Positions 16,568 to 26,347 of a stretch of 64,000 nt of DNA are shown piece by piece. Each line of letters opens with the position of its first letter. Positions within the stretch are counted from its first letter, which is position 1. Origin of the DNA: Spirochaetota bacterium (GTDB lineage Bacteria; Spirochaetota; Spirochaetia; Treponematales; Rectinemataceae); contig JAJUJQ010000001.1 of the NCBI GenBank assembly GCA_029265255.1, positions 1 through 64,000 of the forward strand, given 5' to 3'. Below the pieces are notes generated by a model that was not told where the DNA came from, did not search any database, and was given only the letters and a program-made list of their open reading frames with translations. The translations under genes were made by a program, and so were the position numbers.

Positions 16568-17674
16568 TCAGAACGGCAGCTCGATATCAAGCTTGCAGCG
16601 CTCTTTTACTTCCTTGAAAGCTTTCTTGAGCGGCGCGTTGAACGGTACGCCTTTGTCTTTCCGATAGAGCCAGATTTCATGCTCCTTCTCGCCGGGTGTC
16701 CAGATGCGTTCGGCACCGGGAGCCTTCTTCGACGCACGAAGCTGGCGGCAGACTTCTCCCACATGATGCTTGAAATCATTGAGGTCGCAGAACGCGCTGA
16801 TATTGATCGCCAGGAAGCTGTGGCCGAGTTCGATAGACTTCTTTTTTCCATCGGGGCCGAGGTCGCCAAGAGCCTTCATGAAGTTGGCCTGCGAAAGCGC
16901 GCTCGAAAGAAGCTCGACGACGGTGGCATAGCCATAGCCTTTGTAGCCGCCCATATCTTCTCCCAATCCGCCCAGCGGGGTGAGGGCAGCCTTGTCCTGG
17001 GTGAGATCGATCAGCACTTGGTGTGTGTCATGGCGATACGTTCCGTCTTGGCCGATAACCCAGCCGTCGGGAAGATCCTTGCCCAGTCGGTCGTAAAGCT
17101 CGATTTTTCCACGCTGGGTAACCGAGGTTGCGCAGTCGAGCATGAACGGGAAATCCTCATCGCTGGGCATGCCCCATGTCATGGGGTTGGTTCCGAGCAT
17201 CGGTTCGACACCCCATGTCGGCGCGATGGCAGGGCGCGCGTTGGTCGTGGTCATGCCGATCATGCCACGCTCGACTGCCATGCGGGCGTAGTAGAACGCG
17301 GCGCCATAATGGGTCGAGTTGCGGCACACGGTCATGCCGATTCCAAATTTCTCGGCCTTTTCGATCGCCATTTCCATCGCGCGTTTGGCAATGTAGTGTC
17401 CCATGCCGTTGTGGCCATCGATCACGGCGGTGGTTGGCGTTTCGCGTACAATCTCGAAATTAGTCTTGGGATTCAGAATGCCTGCCCAGATGCGATCAAG
17501 ATAGATCGGTTTGTATCGGCCGACTCCATGGGAGTCCACACCGCGCTTGTCTGCCGATATCAGTACGTCCGCACAGACAGCCGCTGGTTCCGGATCGACG
17601 CCAACCGCTTCAAAACCTGCCCGCATGAAGGATTCCACTGCATCGAATGCCCACCAGGTTACTTCTTCATCCAT
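16568..17674 (-). CDS. Malate/L-lactate dehydrogenase family (Ldh2-type) oxidoreductase
   Basis: NAD(P)-dependent dehydrogenase of the Ldh2/MDG2/YlbC family, acting on malate, lactate, ureidoglycolate or similar 2-hydroxy acids. 368 residues from ATG 17674, chosen because AAGGAG lies 7 bases upstream; the open frame extends to 17845 without family features. Visible motifs: SADKRGVDSHGVGRY near 38-52 with the conserved His, NSTHYGAAFYYARMA near 122-136, and NPMTWGMPS then LDCATSVTQRGKIELY. The C-terminus GHSFLAINISAF is also typical. Substrate cannot be told from sequence. Transcribed alone; the thioredoxin gene upstream on the same strand is separated by a terminator-like hairpin. Confidence 0.9.
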   Translation of the reverse strand: MDEEVTWWAFDAVESFMRAGFEAVGVDPEPAAVCADVLISADKRGVDSHGVGRYKPIYLDRIWAGILNPKTNFEIVRETPTTAVIDGHNGMGHYIAKRAMEMAIEKAEKFGIGMTVCRNSTHYGAAFYYARMAVERGMIGMTTTNARPAIAPTWGVEPMLGTNPMTWGMPSDEDFPFMLDCATSVTQRGKIELYDRLGKDLPDGWVIGQDGTYRHDTHQVLIDLTQDKAALTPLGGLGEDMGGYKGYGYATVVELLSSALSQANFMKALGDLGPDGKKKSIELGHSFLAINISAFCDLNDFKHHVGEVCRQLRASKKAPGAERIWTPGEKEHEIWLYRKDKGVPFNAPLKKAFKEVKERCKLDIELPF

Positions 17675-17787
17675 TTCTTGCTCCTTGGGGATGTCGTAAT
17701 GTACCTGACAATCATAGAACGGAACGCGAATGGCGGCAAGAAGAATATGAATGAATCGTGGCAGGACGCAATTGGACCAGCGGCATC

Positions 17788-17844
17788 TAAAACACAGAGA
17801 CCCCGCGCCAGCGCGGAGCTGGAACAGGGTCCCTGCGGGGGTCA
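17788..17844 (-). terminator. Terminator candidate after thioredoxin
   Basis: On the minus strand GACCCCCGC (17843-17835) pairs with GCGGGGTC (17806-17799), with an inner hairpin in the loop, followed by TCTGTGTTTT. The U tract is imperfect. Confidence 0.5.
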
Positions 17845-17854
17845 CCTGTATTGA

Positions 17855-18217
17855 TCAGGCAGCTTCCACGCCGAGTACATCCTTGATCGCGGATACAATA
17901 GTCGCTCTCGGCAGCGCCCCGACTGCCATCTGGGGTTGGCTGTCTTTCGGGATGAAGAGAATAGAGGGAATGCTCTGAATGCCGAATGCTGCGGCAAGCT
18001 CCTGCTCCTGGTCGGTGTTGATTTTGTATACACTGATTTTGCCCGCGTATTCATCTGAAATTTTCTCGAGTATGGGGCCCACCATTTTGCAAGGACCACA
18101 CCAATCGGCGTAAAAGTCAATAATGGCTGGAAGCTCGCCCTTGTATTTCCAGGTTGTTTCGTGCTCGTAATCAAAAACCTTCTCGAGGAAGGTCTCTTTT
18201 GTCAGATGCTCTGTCAT
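17855..18217 (-). CDS. trxA: Thioredoxin
   Basis: Cytoplasmic thiol-disulfide reductant. 120 residues with the active site WCGPC (C40 and C43), preceded by IIDFYAD and followed by the cis-proline segment IQSIPSILF. The N-terminal 25 residues are slightly longer than in E. coli thioredoxin. AAGGAGAAT precedes the ATG. The upstream AT-rich sequence (TATATATAAATTATC) probably contains its promoter. No thioredoxin reductase lies nearby. Confidence 0.95.
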   Translation of the reverse strand: MTEHLTKETFLEKVFDYEHETTWKYKGELPAIIDFYADWCGPCKMVGPILEKISDEYAGKISVYKINTDQEQELAAAFGIQSIPSILFIPKDSQPQMAVGALPRATIVSAIKDVLGVEAA

Positions 18218-18298
18218 GAAATTCTCCTTATATAAGATAATTTATATATAAAAAGAAAGAAAGGCAAGTGGGTACCGCGCATCGTCTGCTGCTACATA

Positions 18299-18307
18299 TG
18301 CTATACT
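18299..18307 (+). promoter_or_regulatory. Extended -10 promoter element of hutU
   Basis: TGC-TATACT at 18299-18307, followed by a 34-base stretch to the hutU start, which has an AGGAGG ribosome site. No clear -35. Confidence 0.5.
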
Positions 18308-18341
18308 GCACACATGCCGCATAGTAAGGCAGGAGGTGTGC

Positions 18342-20345
18342 ATGTCTCTGGTTCACCATATCATCTCGCTCGATTTCGAAACGTTGCCGCCTGATCCGAT
18401 ATTCGAGCCGGGTATCAGGCGCGCACCGCGACGAGAAGCTCCGCTCAGTGCAAGCCAGGAGCGGCTCGCACTCAAGAATGCGCTAAGGTATATCCCCGAG
18501 CGCTGGCACAGTATCCTCGCGCCGGAATTTCTTAGGGAGCTTCGCGAGCGCGGGCGCATCTATGGCTATCGCTTCAGACCACAGGGGCCTATCCGAGGCT
18601 TGCCCATCGATCAGTATCCTGGCCGCTGTATCGAAGGACGGGCATTCCGCGTCATGATCGACAACAATCTCGATTTCGATGTGGCGCTATATCCGTATGA
18701 GCTCGTGACCTATGGGGAAACAGGTCAGGTGTGCCAAAACTGGATGCAGTATCGGCTCATCTGCAAGTATCTTGAAGTGCTGGATCATCATGGGACGCTG
18801 GTTGTGGAGTCGGGTCATCCCCTGGGTATATTCAGAAGTCACCCCTACGCGCCTCGAGTGATTGTTACGAACGGTCTGATGGTGGGCATGTTCGATAACC
18901 AGAAGGATTTCAATATTGCGGCGGCGCTTGGGGTTGCGAATTACGGCCAGATGACCGCTGGCGGCTGGATGTACATCGGCCCACAGGGAATTGTGCATGG
19001 AACATACAATACGATCCTGAACGCGGGACGTCTCAAGCTCGGTGTGCCCAAGGATGGCGATCTCGCAGGGAAGCTTTTTGTGTCCTCGGGGCTCGGTGGC
19101 ATGTCGGGAGCTCAGGGGAAGGCGGCGATCATCGCGGGCGCGGCGTCGATCATCGCGGAGGTGGACAGATCTCGGCTCGAGACCAGGCTTGCGCAGGGCT
19201 GGGTTTCCTGTGCTACGGATGCGCTGTCGGAGGCGGTCCGGCTTGCCGATGAGGCTCGGAACAAAAAGGCGCCAATCGCAGTTGCCTACCACGGCAACAT
19301 CGTCGATCTGCTCGAATACCTCGATCGGGAGAACATAACGGTAGACCTGCTTTCGGATCAAACCAGCTGCCATGTTCCGTATGATGGCGGCTACTGTCCG
19401 GCAGGAATCAGCTTTGAGGAGCGAACCCGGCTTCTCGCAGAAGACCGCGAGAGGTTCAGGCAACTGGTCGATATCTCGCTCCGTCGACACTTCGATGTAA
19501 TCATGCGGCTAGTACGAAAGGGAACCTATTTCTTCGACTATGGCAACTCCTTCCTCAAGGCGGTGTTCGATGCCGGCGTCAGGGAGGTGTCGCGCAACGG
19601 CGTCGACGACAAGGATGGCTTCATCCTCCCCAGCTATGTGGAAGACATCCTGGGGCCGGAACTTTTCGATTACGGATATGGCCCCTTCCGATGGGTATGT
19701 CTATCCGGGAAAAAGGAAGACCTCATCAAGACGGACCATGCCGCGATGGAATGCATCGATCCTGCGCGGCGGGGCCAGGATCGTGACAACTGGATCTGGA
19801 TCCGCGATGCGGAGAAGAATAACCTGGTGGTAGGAACTCAGGCGCGCATCCTGTATCAGGACGCATTTGGCAGGGTTGCCATTGCGCTTAAGTTTAACGA
19901 CATGGTCCGTAAGGGCGAAATCGGGCCGGTCATGCTGGGGCGCGACCATCACGACACCGGAGGTACCGATAGCCCATTCCGCGAAACGAGCAATATTCGC
20001 GATGGCTCAAACATCATGGCAGACATGGCGACGCAGTGCTTCGCGGGGAACGCGGCGCGGGGCATGAGTCTGGTGGCGTTGCACAATGGGGGAGGCGTGG
20101 GTATCGGCAAAGCCATCAATGGTGGATTCGGATTGGTGCTGGACGGGTCGGAGCGCGTGGATAATATTATCAGGATGGCGTTAAGCTGGGATGTGATGGG
20201 AGGGGTGGCTCGGCGCTCGTGGGCGCGCAATCCGCATGCCATGGAGGTGTGCGAGGAATTCAATCGCGCCCATGCAGCGTATGGAACGATTACCATGCCA
20301 CATCTGGTGGATGAAGCGCTGCTCGACAACGTGCTGAAATCCTGA
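18342..20345 (+). CDS. hutU: Urocanate hydratase, long form
   Basis: Converts urocanate to imidazolone propionate in histidine breakdown, using tightly bound NAD as electrophile. 667 residues from ATG 18342 (AGGAGG five bases upstream). This is the long type, against about 555 residues in E. coli relatives. Motifs include LFVSSGLGGMSGAQGKAA (NAD site), DQTSCHVPYDGGYCPAGIS, and near the C-terminus GRDHHDTGGTDSPFRET and ALHNGGGVGIGKAINGGFGL. No hutH, hutI or formimino-glutamate enzyme is in the neighbourhood, so the gene stands alone with its own promoter. The enzyme assignment is very firm. Confidence 0.95.
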   Translation: MSLVHHIISLDFETLPPDPIFEPGIRRAPRREAPLSASQERLALKNALRYIPERWHSILAPEFLRELRERGRIYGYRFRPQGPIRGLPIDQYPGRCIEGRAFRVMIDNNLDFDVALYPYELVTYGETGQVCQNWMQYRLICKYLEVLDHHGTLVVESGHPLGIFRSHPYAPRVIVTNGLMVGMFDNQKDFNIAAALGVANYGQMTAGGWMYIGPQGIVHGTYNTILNAGRLKLGVPKDGDLAGKLFVSSGLGGMSGAQGKAAIIAGAASIIAEVDRSRLETRLAQGWVSCATDALSEAVRLADEARNKKAPIAVAYHGNIVDLLEYLDRENITVDLLSDQTSCHVPYDGGYCPAGISFEERTRLLAEDRERFRQLVDISLRRHFDVIMRLVRKGTYFFDYGNSFLKAVFDAGVREVSRNGVDDKDGFILPSYVEDILGPELFDYGYGPFRWVCLSGKKEDLIKTDHAAMECIDPARRGQDRDNWIWIRDAEKNNLVVGTQARILYQDAFGRVAIALKFNDMVRKGEIGPVMLGRDHHDTGGTDSPFRETSNIRDGSNIMADMATQCFAGNAARGMSLVALHNGGGVGIGKAINGGFGLVLDGSERVDNIIRMALSWDVMGGVARRSWARNPHAMEVCEEFNRAHAAYGTITMPHLVDEALLDNVLKS

Positions 20346-20386
20346 AGGCAGGCGCGCCCTTTCGGTTCAGGCGTGGAAGCTTCGCG

Positions 20387-22663
20387 CTACTCTCCGAGCT
20401 GGTTCTGCAGCTGCCTGATTCGGTCGCCTGTCTTGCGGATTTCCTCGACCAGCTCGTTCAGCGTGCGGTTGTGTTCCGGCTCGCCATGAACGGCAAGCAT
20501 CTCTTCGCGATTGCGGAAGGTCGCGGCACGGAAGGGGTTTTCCCAGTCTTTGAGGCGCGACTCGCGTATCCGCTTCGCGAGTTCATGCGATAGCGAGAGC
20601 GCTTCCTTGATCAGTCTTACGAAGGAAGCGCGATCAGGGGCAAGGAAGGGATGAGCGGTGCGACTCAGGCTTCCCTGTTCGGGGCTCAGACTAAGGTAGC
20701 CGAGCACATGCCAGGCGAACGCGGCAGCGTCGTGCTGGTATATCTCCGATAGACGGCGATAGGCATCGTGGACGCCCTCCCAGTCCGCGATTGCTCCGGA
20801 CTCGATTTGGGCCATCAGTGACTCGAGTCGGTCGAATCTGACGAGAAAACCTCCGGCATTCTCCCACATGGTAGCAAGCCCCTGCCCGCCAGCGTTCCGC
20901 GACAGAGAGTCAAAATAGTCATAGAGATTCGTGGTCGTCTCTTCTCCCTGTCCGTGATCCAGGAGTGGAAGCAGAGAAGTTGCGGCAAACCAGAGCAGCA
21001 TTTCGCGATAAGAAACCCAGGCTCGGGCTGGCTTGAGCACTTCTTGAGGCCGGTTTGAATGCTCGAATCCTTTCACGAAGACTTCGAAAGGCAGAGGGTC
21101 GTGCATTGTCGAAAGAATTCTCGCGCCAGCGACCTGTGGCTCCAGCGCTTCTTTTGGATAGAAGCCGGCTTCCCGGGCGGCGTTGCCAGTCGCTTCCTCG
21201 AGAATAGCCAGTGCCTGCAGGATTTCTGCGGCTGTGTCGGCCGCGAGCGGCTTGTAAATAAAGCGAATACGGGTATCAGGGCGCCGGTCGCGGTCTTTCA
21301 GTTTATGCTCGTTGCGCATGAGGGCAAAACTGTTTGCGTACCACCACCAGGCGGGCGCCAGCTTCAATCTGCCTTCTTTTTCATCATTGTCGACCAGACA
21401 GAATGGAAAGCGGATATCGAGTTCATGCTTGTAATCGCTCTTCGACAGCAGGCAAAAGGACGCAAACCGCGACGAGTGCTTCACCGAAGTACAGAGCCCC
21501 GGCCAGAACCCTCGTCCCGCTTCGATTTCTCCATCGGGAGCGCGCGAATTGTGATTTGATCCAATGGTCGCGCCGGCGGCCATGTTCGACTGGCCCTTTA
21601 CCAAGCTGGCGATGAGAAAGCTTGTATTGTGGTGCTGCTCGTGGGCGGGAAAAATGAGGTTGTTCAAGATCTCACAGCAAGAAACAGTGCTGTTCTCGCC
21701 CAGTACCGAGTGGATCAGCCGCGCGCCATACTTGAGCGCAGAATTATCGCACGTCACGAAGCGGACCGCCTTGCAGCCATAGAAGACGCGGCAGCCATAG
21801 CCGAGGATGCCATTGACCAGTTCGACACCTTCTCCGATCTGGGTGTGGGCTTCCTCGCTCGAATTGATGGTGAGGTTCTTGAGCTTGTTTGTTCCTTTAA
21901 TATAGGCGCAATTACCTATCCAGACGTCCTTGATGATCCGATTGTGCTTGAGCACGCTGGCGCGGCCGATGTAGCCGTATCGTCCAAGCCGCCGGTCAAC
22001 GAGGGCGTCGGTCATCGCCTCGAACCGGGCCAACAGGGACTTCCGATCACGGAACTTGGCCCAGAGCCACGCGTCCCCCGTAAGCATGCCGTTGAAGGGG
22101 TATATCCATCGGCCTCCATTCTCGTTCATAATATCGAGCGTCACGCGGATCGAAGGGTCCTCATTCTCCATAACGACGCCGTTGCCGAACTTGGCATGAT
22201 TCGAGACTTGAATCTCCGCATTGTTGATGAGTATGCAGTGGTCGTCGATAATGTAGTGTGACAGGTAGGCACAGTGAGAAATGACGCAGTTATCACCAAT
22301 ATCGCAGGCAATGAGCCGCGAATTGGAGATGCCTGCTTCCATGGTGAGATCGTGGTGTTCGAGCGAGACCCGTTCGAGCTTTGAAATACGTATGAGGCCG
22401 GAAAAGATATTGTTCCTTACTAATTCTGGATAGAAGGGGTCGCGAACCAGGAATTTCGACCAGTCGCTGCAGGTATTGTTGTTGCGTACCAGGACTTCAA
22501 GCTCATGGGTGCTGAGATGACGAAATGAATCGGGCTCCTTTCCGGCTTTGCGGAGTTGCTGGTTTCGAATGCGATATTCGTCTTCACCCGGAGCGAGGTA
22601 ACGGGCTGGCACGAAGCCTTCACCAATTTTGGTTTCCCTGAAAATACGGATCTCATTCGCCAT
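20387..22663 (-). CDS. DUF4954 family beta-helix protein
   Basis: 758 residues from ATG 22663, where the family-like start MANEIRIF lies; the frame remains open to 22780. The N-terminal half (about 80-430) contains hexapeptide-like repeats of a left-handed beta-helix: AGISNSRLIACDIGDNCVIS, INNAEIQVSNHAKFGNGVVM, KDVWIGNCAYIKGTNKL, QSNMAAGATIGSNHNSRAPD. This resembles sugar-nucleotidyl or acyl transferase folds, and the DUF4954 family is found in Bacteroidetes and spirochaetes. The C-terminal 300 residues are helical. Function unknown. There is no Shine-Dalgarno; instead a -35/-10 pair ends six bases before ATG, so the mRNA may be leaderless. Confidence 0.85.
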   Translation of the reverse strand: MANEIRIFRETKIGEGFVPARYLAPGEDEYRIRNQQLRKAGKEPDSFRHLSTHELEVLVRNNNTCSDWSKFLVRDPFYPELVRNNIFSGLIRISKLERVSLEHHDLTMEAGISNSRLIACDIGDNCVISHCAYLSHYIIDDHCILINNAEIQVSNHAKFGNGVVMENEDPSIRVTLDIMNENGGRWIYPFNGMLTGDAWLWAKFRDRKSLLARFEAMTDALVDRRLGRYGYIGRASVLKHNRIIKDVWIGNCAYIKGTNKLKNLTINSSEEAHTQIGEGVELVNGILGYGCRVFYGCKAVRFVTCDNSALKYGARLIHSVLGENSTVSCCEILNNLIFPAHEQHHNTSFLIASLVKGQSNMAAGATIGSNHNSRAPDGEIEAGRGFWPGLCTSVKHSSRFASFCLLSKSDYKHELDIRFPFCLVDNDEKEGRLKLAPAWWWYANSFALMRNEHKLKDRDRRPDTRIRFIYKPLAADTAAEILQALAILEEATGNAAREAGFYPKEALEPQVAGARILSTMHDPLPFEVFVKGFEHSNRPQEVLKPARAWVSYREMLLWFAATSLLPLLDHGQGEETTTNLYDYFDSLSRNAGGQGLATMWENAGGFLVRFDRLESLMAQIESGAIADWEGVHDAYRRLSEIYQHDAAAFAWHVLGYLSLSPEQGSLSRTAHPFLAPDRASFVRLIKEALSLSHELAKRIRESRLKDWENPFRAATFRNREEMLAVHGEPEHNRTLNELVEEIRKTGDRIRQLQNQLGE

Positions 22664-22669
22664 GGTATC

Positions 22670-22698
22670 AGTATGGAATAAGAAGAGCCATTTGGCAA
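22670..22698 (-). promoter_or_regulatory. Leaderless-type promoter of the DUF4954 gene
   Basis: On the minus strand TTGCCA (22698-22693), a 17-base spacer and CATACT (22675-22670) end six bases before the ATG at 22663, so transcription should begin at the start codon itself. Confidence 0.5.
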
Positions 22699-22783
22699 CA
22701 ATCATCGAACAGATAGGGTCGGACAGGCCATGACGGTGCTGGCTTTGTGCCCCCTTGACCAATTTTGGTCTTTTCGCCATGGT

Positions 22784-23374
22784 ATGCGCATGGATTTTGT
22801 CGATGCTGCCAAAGTGGACACACTCGTGACTGAATCCGAAAAGAAAGCTTTTGAGCTTCTGGAATCAATGGTCAAATCCACAGGGCAGGAACGCAGGCAA
22901 TCCGCTGTGGCGCTTGCCAACCTTATCGGAAACCCCGGCGAATTCAGTTTCTACATCGACTGCACAGAAGACCAGCGGCTCATCCGAGTATTCCACCTGC
23001 TTCGCGTGTTCCGCGAAAATCTTACGCTTCTCATTCATAAGACCTGGGCTGAGGGAAGCGAGATGATTTCGCAGGAACAGATTCTTGCCGACCTCGCCTC
23101 GTTCATTCAGGAATTCCGCGATGGCAAGACGGTGTCCGCATTTCGCACCTTTATCGGTATCGCTCGACAAATTCCCGTCATGTTGTTTGGCCCGCTTGGC
23201 CGATCGAGTGATTTCCTTGAATACGCATTCCGCATCGATCCGAAATTCGGACTTTTCTTCTGGTTCATTGGAGAAATCGATCTCCAGCTCAGGAACATCG
23301 ACAGCATCCCCGAGCATCGCGAGCTTTTTGAGCTTGAAGTGCTGCTGGGCACCTTTGTGCTTTCCTGCTTCTGA
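22784..23374 (+). CDS. Hypothetical protein, divergent from DUF4954
   Basis: 196 residues from ATG 22784, or 194 from ATG 22790; the longer frame from 22730 would overlap the promoter region and is less likely. Not recognised. The sequence is alpha-helical with a mid segment IPVMLFGPLGRSSDFLEYAF and no signal peptide or clear membrane helix. The start lacks a ribosome site. Its first bases lie in a short duplicate of the DUF4954 start region (see findings). The stop is four bases from the convergent C39-like gene. Codon use is like its neighbours, so I regard it as a genuine gene. Confidence 0.65.
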   Translation: MRMDFVDAAKVDTLVTESEKKAFELLESMVKSTGQERRQSAVALANLIGNPGEFSFYIDCTEDQRLIRVFHLLRVFRENLTLLIHKTWAEGSEMISQEQILADLASFIQEFRDGKTVSAFRTFIGIARQIPVMLFGPLGRSSDFLEYAFRIDPKFGLFFWFIGEIDLQLRNIDSIPEHRELFELEVLLGTFVLSCF

Positions 23375-23378
23375 GTTC

Positions 23379-24050
23379 CTACCACGCAGAGCTCCCTTCC
23401 TTCGTGATATCGAGCCGAACTGCTGCCGCAAGCCGATGTGTCAGTATTTTCATTCCCTCTCTTGAATTATCATGCTCTCGAATAAGCAAGGCATAGCCCG
23501 AACCCGCAGCCTCGAGACGAGCTGGGTCGGAAACGACAAACCCTTCCGCTGGATCAAACAGCAAGAGCATACCTGACGGCGCGATATTCCCGAGAATGAC
23601 CACAAAATGGCCTGGCATGGTGCTGTCAGATCCCGATTGAGTTCCAAGATGCAGAATATAGGGAGCTATGTCCTGTCCGTGGCTCTGCAACAGGCCGGAA
23701 AGAAAGCGTTTGTCGAGCTGACGAGCCGACGTGCTGATGCCATAGATTTCAAGGATATGTTGCATGTCCTTGAGGGAAAGCGGCGGGGGGATGCGCGTAC
23801 GCTTTTGCAGCGTCTCATCCTGAAGACATGGTACCGTATTCCAGAAGCGTGCGGACTGGGCATATGTCATGTCTTTCATGCAGCGGGCAGCATGCACAAG
23901 GTTGACGAGCGCCGCAACGCTCGCGTAGCCGCACATCGTGTCACTGCTCTGTTTCGGCAGTATGGTTGTCCATGCGGTACGCGCTTGGGCTGAATACGAC
24001 GGGAACAGTGTGATCAGTGTGACCGCGAGACCAATCGACATGACCTGCAT
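23379..24050 (-). CDS. Exported C39-peptidase-like protein
   Basis: 223 residues from ATG 24050 (GGGAGG five bases upstream). A signal peptide is visible: hydrophobic core IGLAVTLITLF then PSYSAQA, cleavage probably after AQA. The mature part has the papain-like/C39 order of catalytic residues: Cys in QSSDTMCGYASVAALV, His in GHFVVILG, and Asp in LLFDPAEG. That is the layout of C39-like double-glycine peptidases and of cysteine-protease-like periplasmic proteins. No ABC transporter is fused or adjacent, so it is not a bacteriocin exporter but a free periplasmic or secreted protease. Its operon partner upstream is EF-G2, 93 bases away. The family call is moderate; activity untested. Confidence 0.7.
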   Translation of the reverse strand: MQVMSIGLAVTLITLFPSYSAQARTAWTTILPKQSSDTMCGYASVAALVNLVHAARCMKDMTYAQSARFWNTVPCLQDETLQKRTRIPPPLSLKDMQHILEIYGISTSARQLDKRFLSGLLQSHGQDIAPYILHLGTQSGSDSTMPGHFVVILGNIAPSGMLLLFDPAEGFVVSDPARLEAAGSGYALLIREHDNSREGMKILTHRLAAAVRLDITKEGSSAW

Positions 24051-24143
24051 CGGCGCCTCCCTGGAGAGAGACGCGCCGCACAAGACCAATCGATTCAGAT
24101 GTAAGGGCACACTTTGTGCTGGAATGTCCTTCCTGCGCTCAGA

Positions 24144-26165
24144 TTAGCGTTTTGGTTCAAAATGGCTGAATTCCATGCTGAAAGAGGCTCGACCTTGGCT
24201 GACTGATCGAAGGCTGGTGGTAAAACCGAACATCGTAGCGAGCGGCGCCTGCGCGTGGATGATCTCTGCTGCCATCTTCGAGTCGGATCCGTGGATGAAA
24301 CCGCCTCTCTGGGAAACAAGGCTCATGACCTCGCCGACGAATTCTTTCGGCGTCAGGATGTCGACCTTCATTATTGGTTCGAGAAGAACAGGCCCAGCCT
24401 GTCTACATGCTGTGTCATAGGCCATGCTGGCACAGGCTTCGAACGCGAAGGGCGTTGAGGTAAGCTCACTATACTCAATATCTACCAATGTGACACCGAT
24501 ATCGACTGCGGGATAGCCGTACTGGATTCCGGAACCAAATGCGGCGGTAATGGCTCGCTCGATCGCATCGAAGATATCCTCAGGAACATCATGGGCGCGA
24601 ACGGCTTTGCGGTACTGATTGCCGGTTCCGCGCGGCAGCGGTTCCACCTCGATGGTCAAAGCGGCAGTATTTTCTTTTTGCGCCAAAATTTTATGGAATA
24701 CTTCGCGGTGTCGCACCTTCTGGGTGATCGATTCGCGATACGTGACCTGTGGATTGCCCACTTTTGCCTGAACCTTGAATTCGCGAATGACTCTGGTGAC
24801 CAGGACGTCGAGATGCAGTTCGCCCATGCCGCGGATAATGATCTGGCCGGTTTCCTCGTCTTCGTGGACCGCGAAGGTGGGGTCTTCGCGTGACAGGATG
24901 TCGAGCGCTTCTTTCAGTCTGTCTCGATCGGAGAGGGTTTTAGGCTCGATAGCTACCGAGATAACAGGCTCAGGGAAATGCATGCGCTCGAGCAGGACCG
25001 GGTATCCTTCCGTGCCGAGCGTATCCCCCGTCTGCGCCAGCTTCAGGCCGATAATGACCGCGATATCGCCCGCCGCGACCGAGTCCACCGGTTCGCTCTT
25101 GTTCGCGTGCATACGAAGGAGTCTGGTAATGCGCTCGCGCTTCTTCTTTGAGGTGTTGTACACCGTGGTGGCATTGTGGAGAACCCCGGAGTACATGCGC
25201 ACATAGCACAGCGGTCCCGCCTCCCGATCGTACTGAACCTTGAAGACCAGCCCAAGCGGGTACCCTGAAGGCTGGCACGGGATTTCGACATCCTCTTCTT
25301 TCTTGATATGAAAGGCTTTAATGGGACCGACCTCGTCAGGAGCGGGGAGAAAATCGACGACCGCGTCCAAAAGGGGCTGCACACCCATGTTGCGCCGCGA
25401 AGCGCCGGCGAGTACCGGCACCAGCAGGCGGGCGATGCAGGCTTTGCGGATTTCCGTTTTGAGAATGTCTGCGGGAATTTCCGCTCCTTCAAGATAAAGG
25501 CCAGTTATCACATCGGAATGCGAAGCAACCGAATCGAGCAGTTTTTCGCGCCAGCTTCGAGCGAGTTGTTCACGGGATGGATCGATGGCGCTGCGGCTCA
25601 TCTCAGTACCATCGTCGTTCCAGCGTATTTCCTGCATGGCGATGAGGTCTATAACACCTTCGAAATTGCCTTCGCTTCCGATTGGGATATTGATCGGTAC
25701 CGGATTGGCGTGCAGTTTGGCGACCATATCATCAAGAACCGCGTCAAAATTTGCTCCCAGCCGGTCCATCTTGTTGACATAGGCGATACGCGGAACATGG
25801 TAGCGGTCTGCCTGATGCCAGACCGTTTCGGATTGCGGCTCCACGCCTCCTACCGCGCAAAAGACCGCGATCGCGCCATCAAGCACACGAAGAGAGCGCT
25901 CGACCTCCGCCGTGAAGTCCACATGGCCCGGTGTGTCAATAATGTTGATCTGATGCGAACGCCAGAATGTCGTAGTCGCGGCGCTTTGGATGGTGATGCC
26001 TCGCTCCTGCTCCTGATCCATCCAGTCCATGGTGGCTTCGCCATCGTCCACTTCCCCGATTTTGTACGTCTTGCCCGAATAGAAAAGGATGCGTTCGGTC
26101 GTAGTGGTTTTACCGGCATCGATATGGGCCATAATGCCGATATTGCGTATATGTTCCAGACTCAT
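24144..26165 (-). CDS. Elongation factor G paralogue of the spirochaete/mitochondrial EF-G2 type
   Basis: 673 residues with all GTPase boxes: G1 [20 protein letters not shown]2 [16 protein letters not shown]3 DTPGHVDF, G4 NKMDR, followed by the translation-factor domains II-V (for example [21 protein letters not shown] in domain III and [20 protein letters not shown] in domain V). The length and gene isolation, away from rpsL-rpsG-tuf, fit the second EF-G carried by spirochaetes and related to mitochondrial EF-G2, which works with ribosome recycling factor to split ribosomes. A general translocase function cannot be excluded from sequence. GGAG lies eight bases before ATG 26165. Confidence 0.9.
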   Translation of the reverse strand: MSLEHIRNIGIMAHIDAGKTTTTERILFYSGKTYKIGEVDDGEATMDWMDQEQERGITIQSAATTTFWRSHQINIIDTPGHVDFTAEVERSLRVLDGAIAVFCAVGGVEPQSETVWHQADRYHVPRIAYVNKMDRLGANFDAVLDDMVAKLHANPVPINIPIGSEGNFEGVIDLIAMQEIRWNDDGTEMSRSAIDPSREQLARSWREKLLDSVASHSDVITGLYLEGAEIPADILKTEIRKACIARLLVPVLAGASRRNMGVQPLLDAVVDFLPAPDEVGPIKAFHIKKEEDVEIPCQPSGYPLGLVFKVQYDREAGPLCYVRMYSGVLHNATTVYNTSKKKRERITRLLRMHANKSEPVDSVAAGDIAVIIGLKLAQTGDTLGTEGYPVLLERMHFPEPVISVAIEPKTLSDRDRLKEALDILSREDPTFAVHEDEETGQIIIRGMGELHLDVLVTRVIREFKVQAKVGNPQVTYRESITQKVRHREVFHKILAQKENTAALTIEVEPLPRGTGNQYRKAVRAHDVPEDIFDAIERAITAAFGSGIQYGYPAVDIGVTLVDIEYSELTSTPFAFEACASMAYDTACRQAGPVLLEPIMKVDILTPKEFVGEVMSLVSQRGGFIHGSDSKMAAEIIHAQAPLATMFGFTTSLRSVSQGRASFSMEFSHFEPKR

Positions 26166-26347
26166 CGGTGTCGCTCCGGATTGAATGAACAGGATTGAGG
26201 CTCACGGATGTCGGCGGGAAGGCCGTACCGGGCATGCACACTATAGCGGAAATTGATAAAAATAACAACACAATAAAAAGCTGTGTTTCATGGAGTGTTG
26301 AGGCGAGCTCCTTGCACAGAACAGCCTTTCGCGTCTATAAGGATACT

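Noticed and set aside
16679..17854. A 391-codon plus-strand open frame
   Set aside because: It is antisense to the Ldh2-type dehydrogenase over its whole length, which has clear motifs; the plus frame shows no family character.
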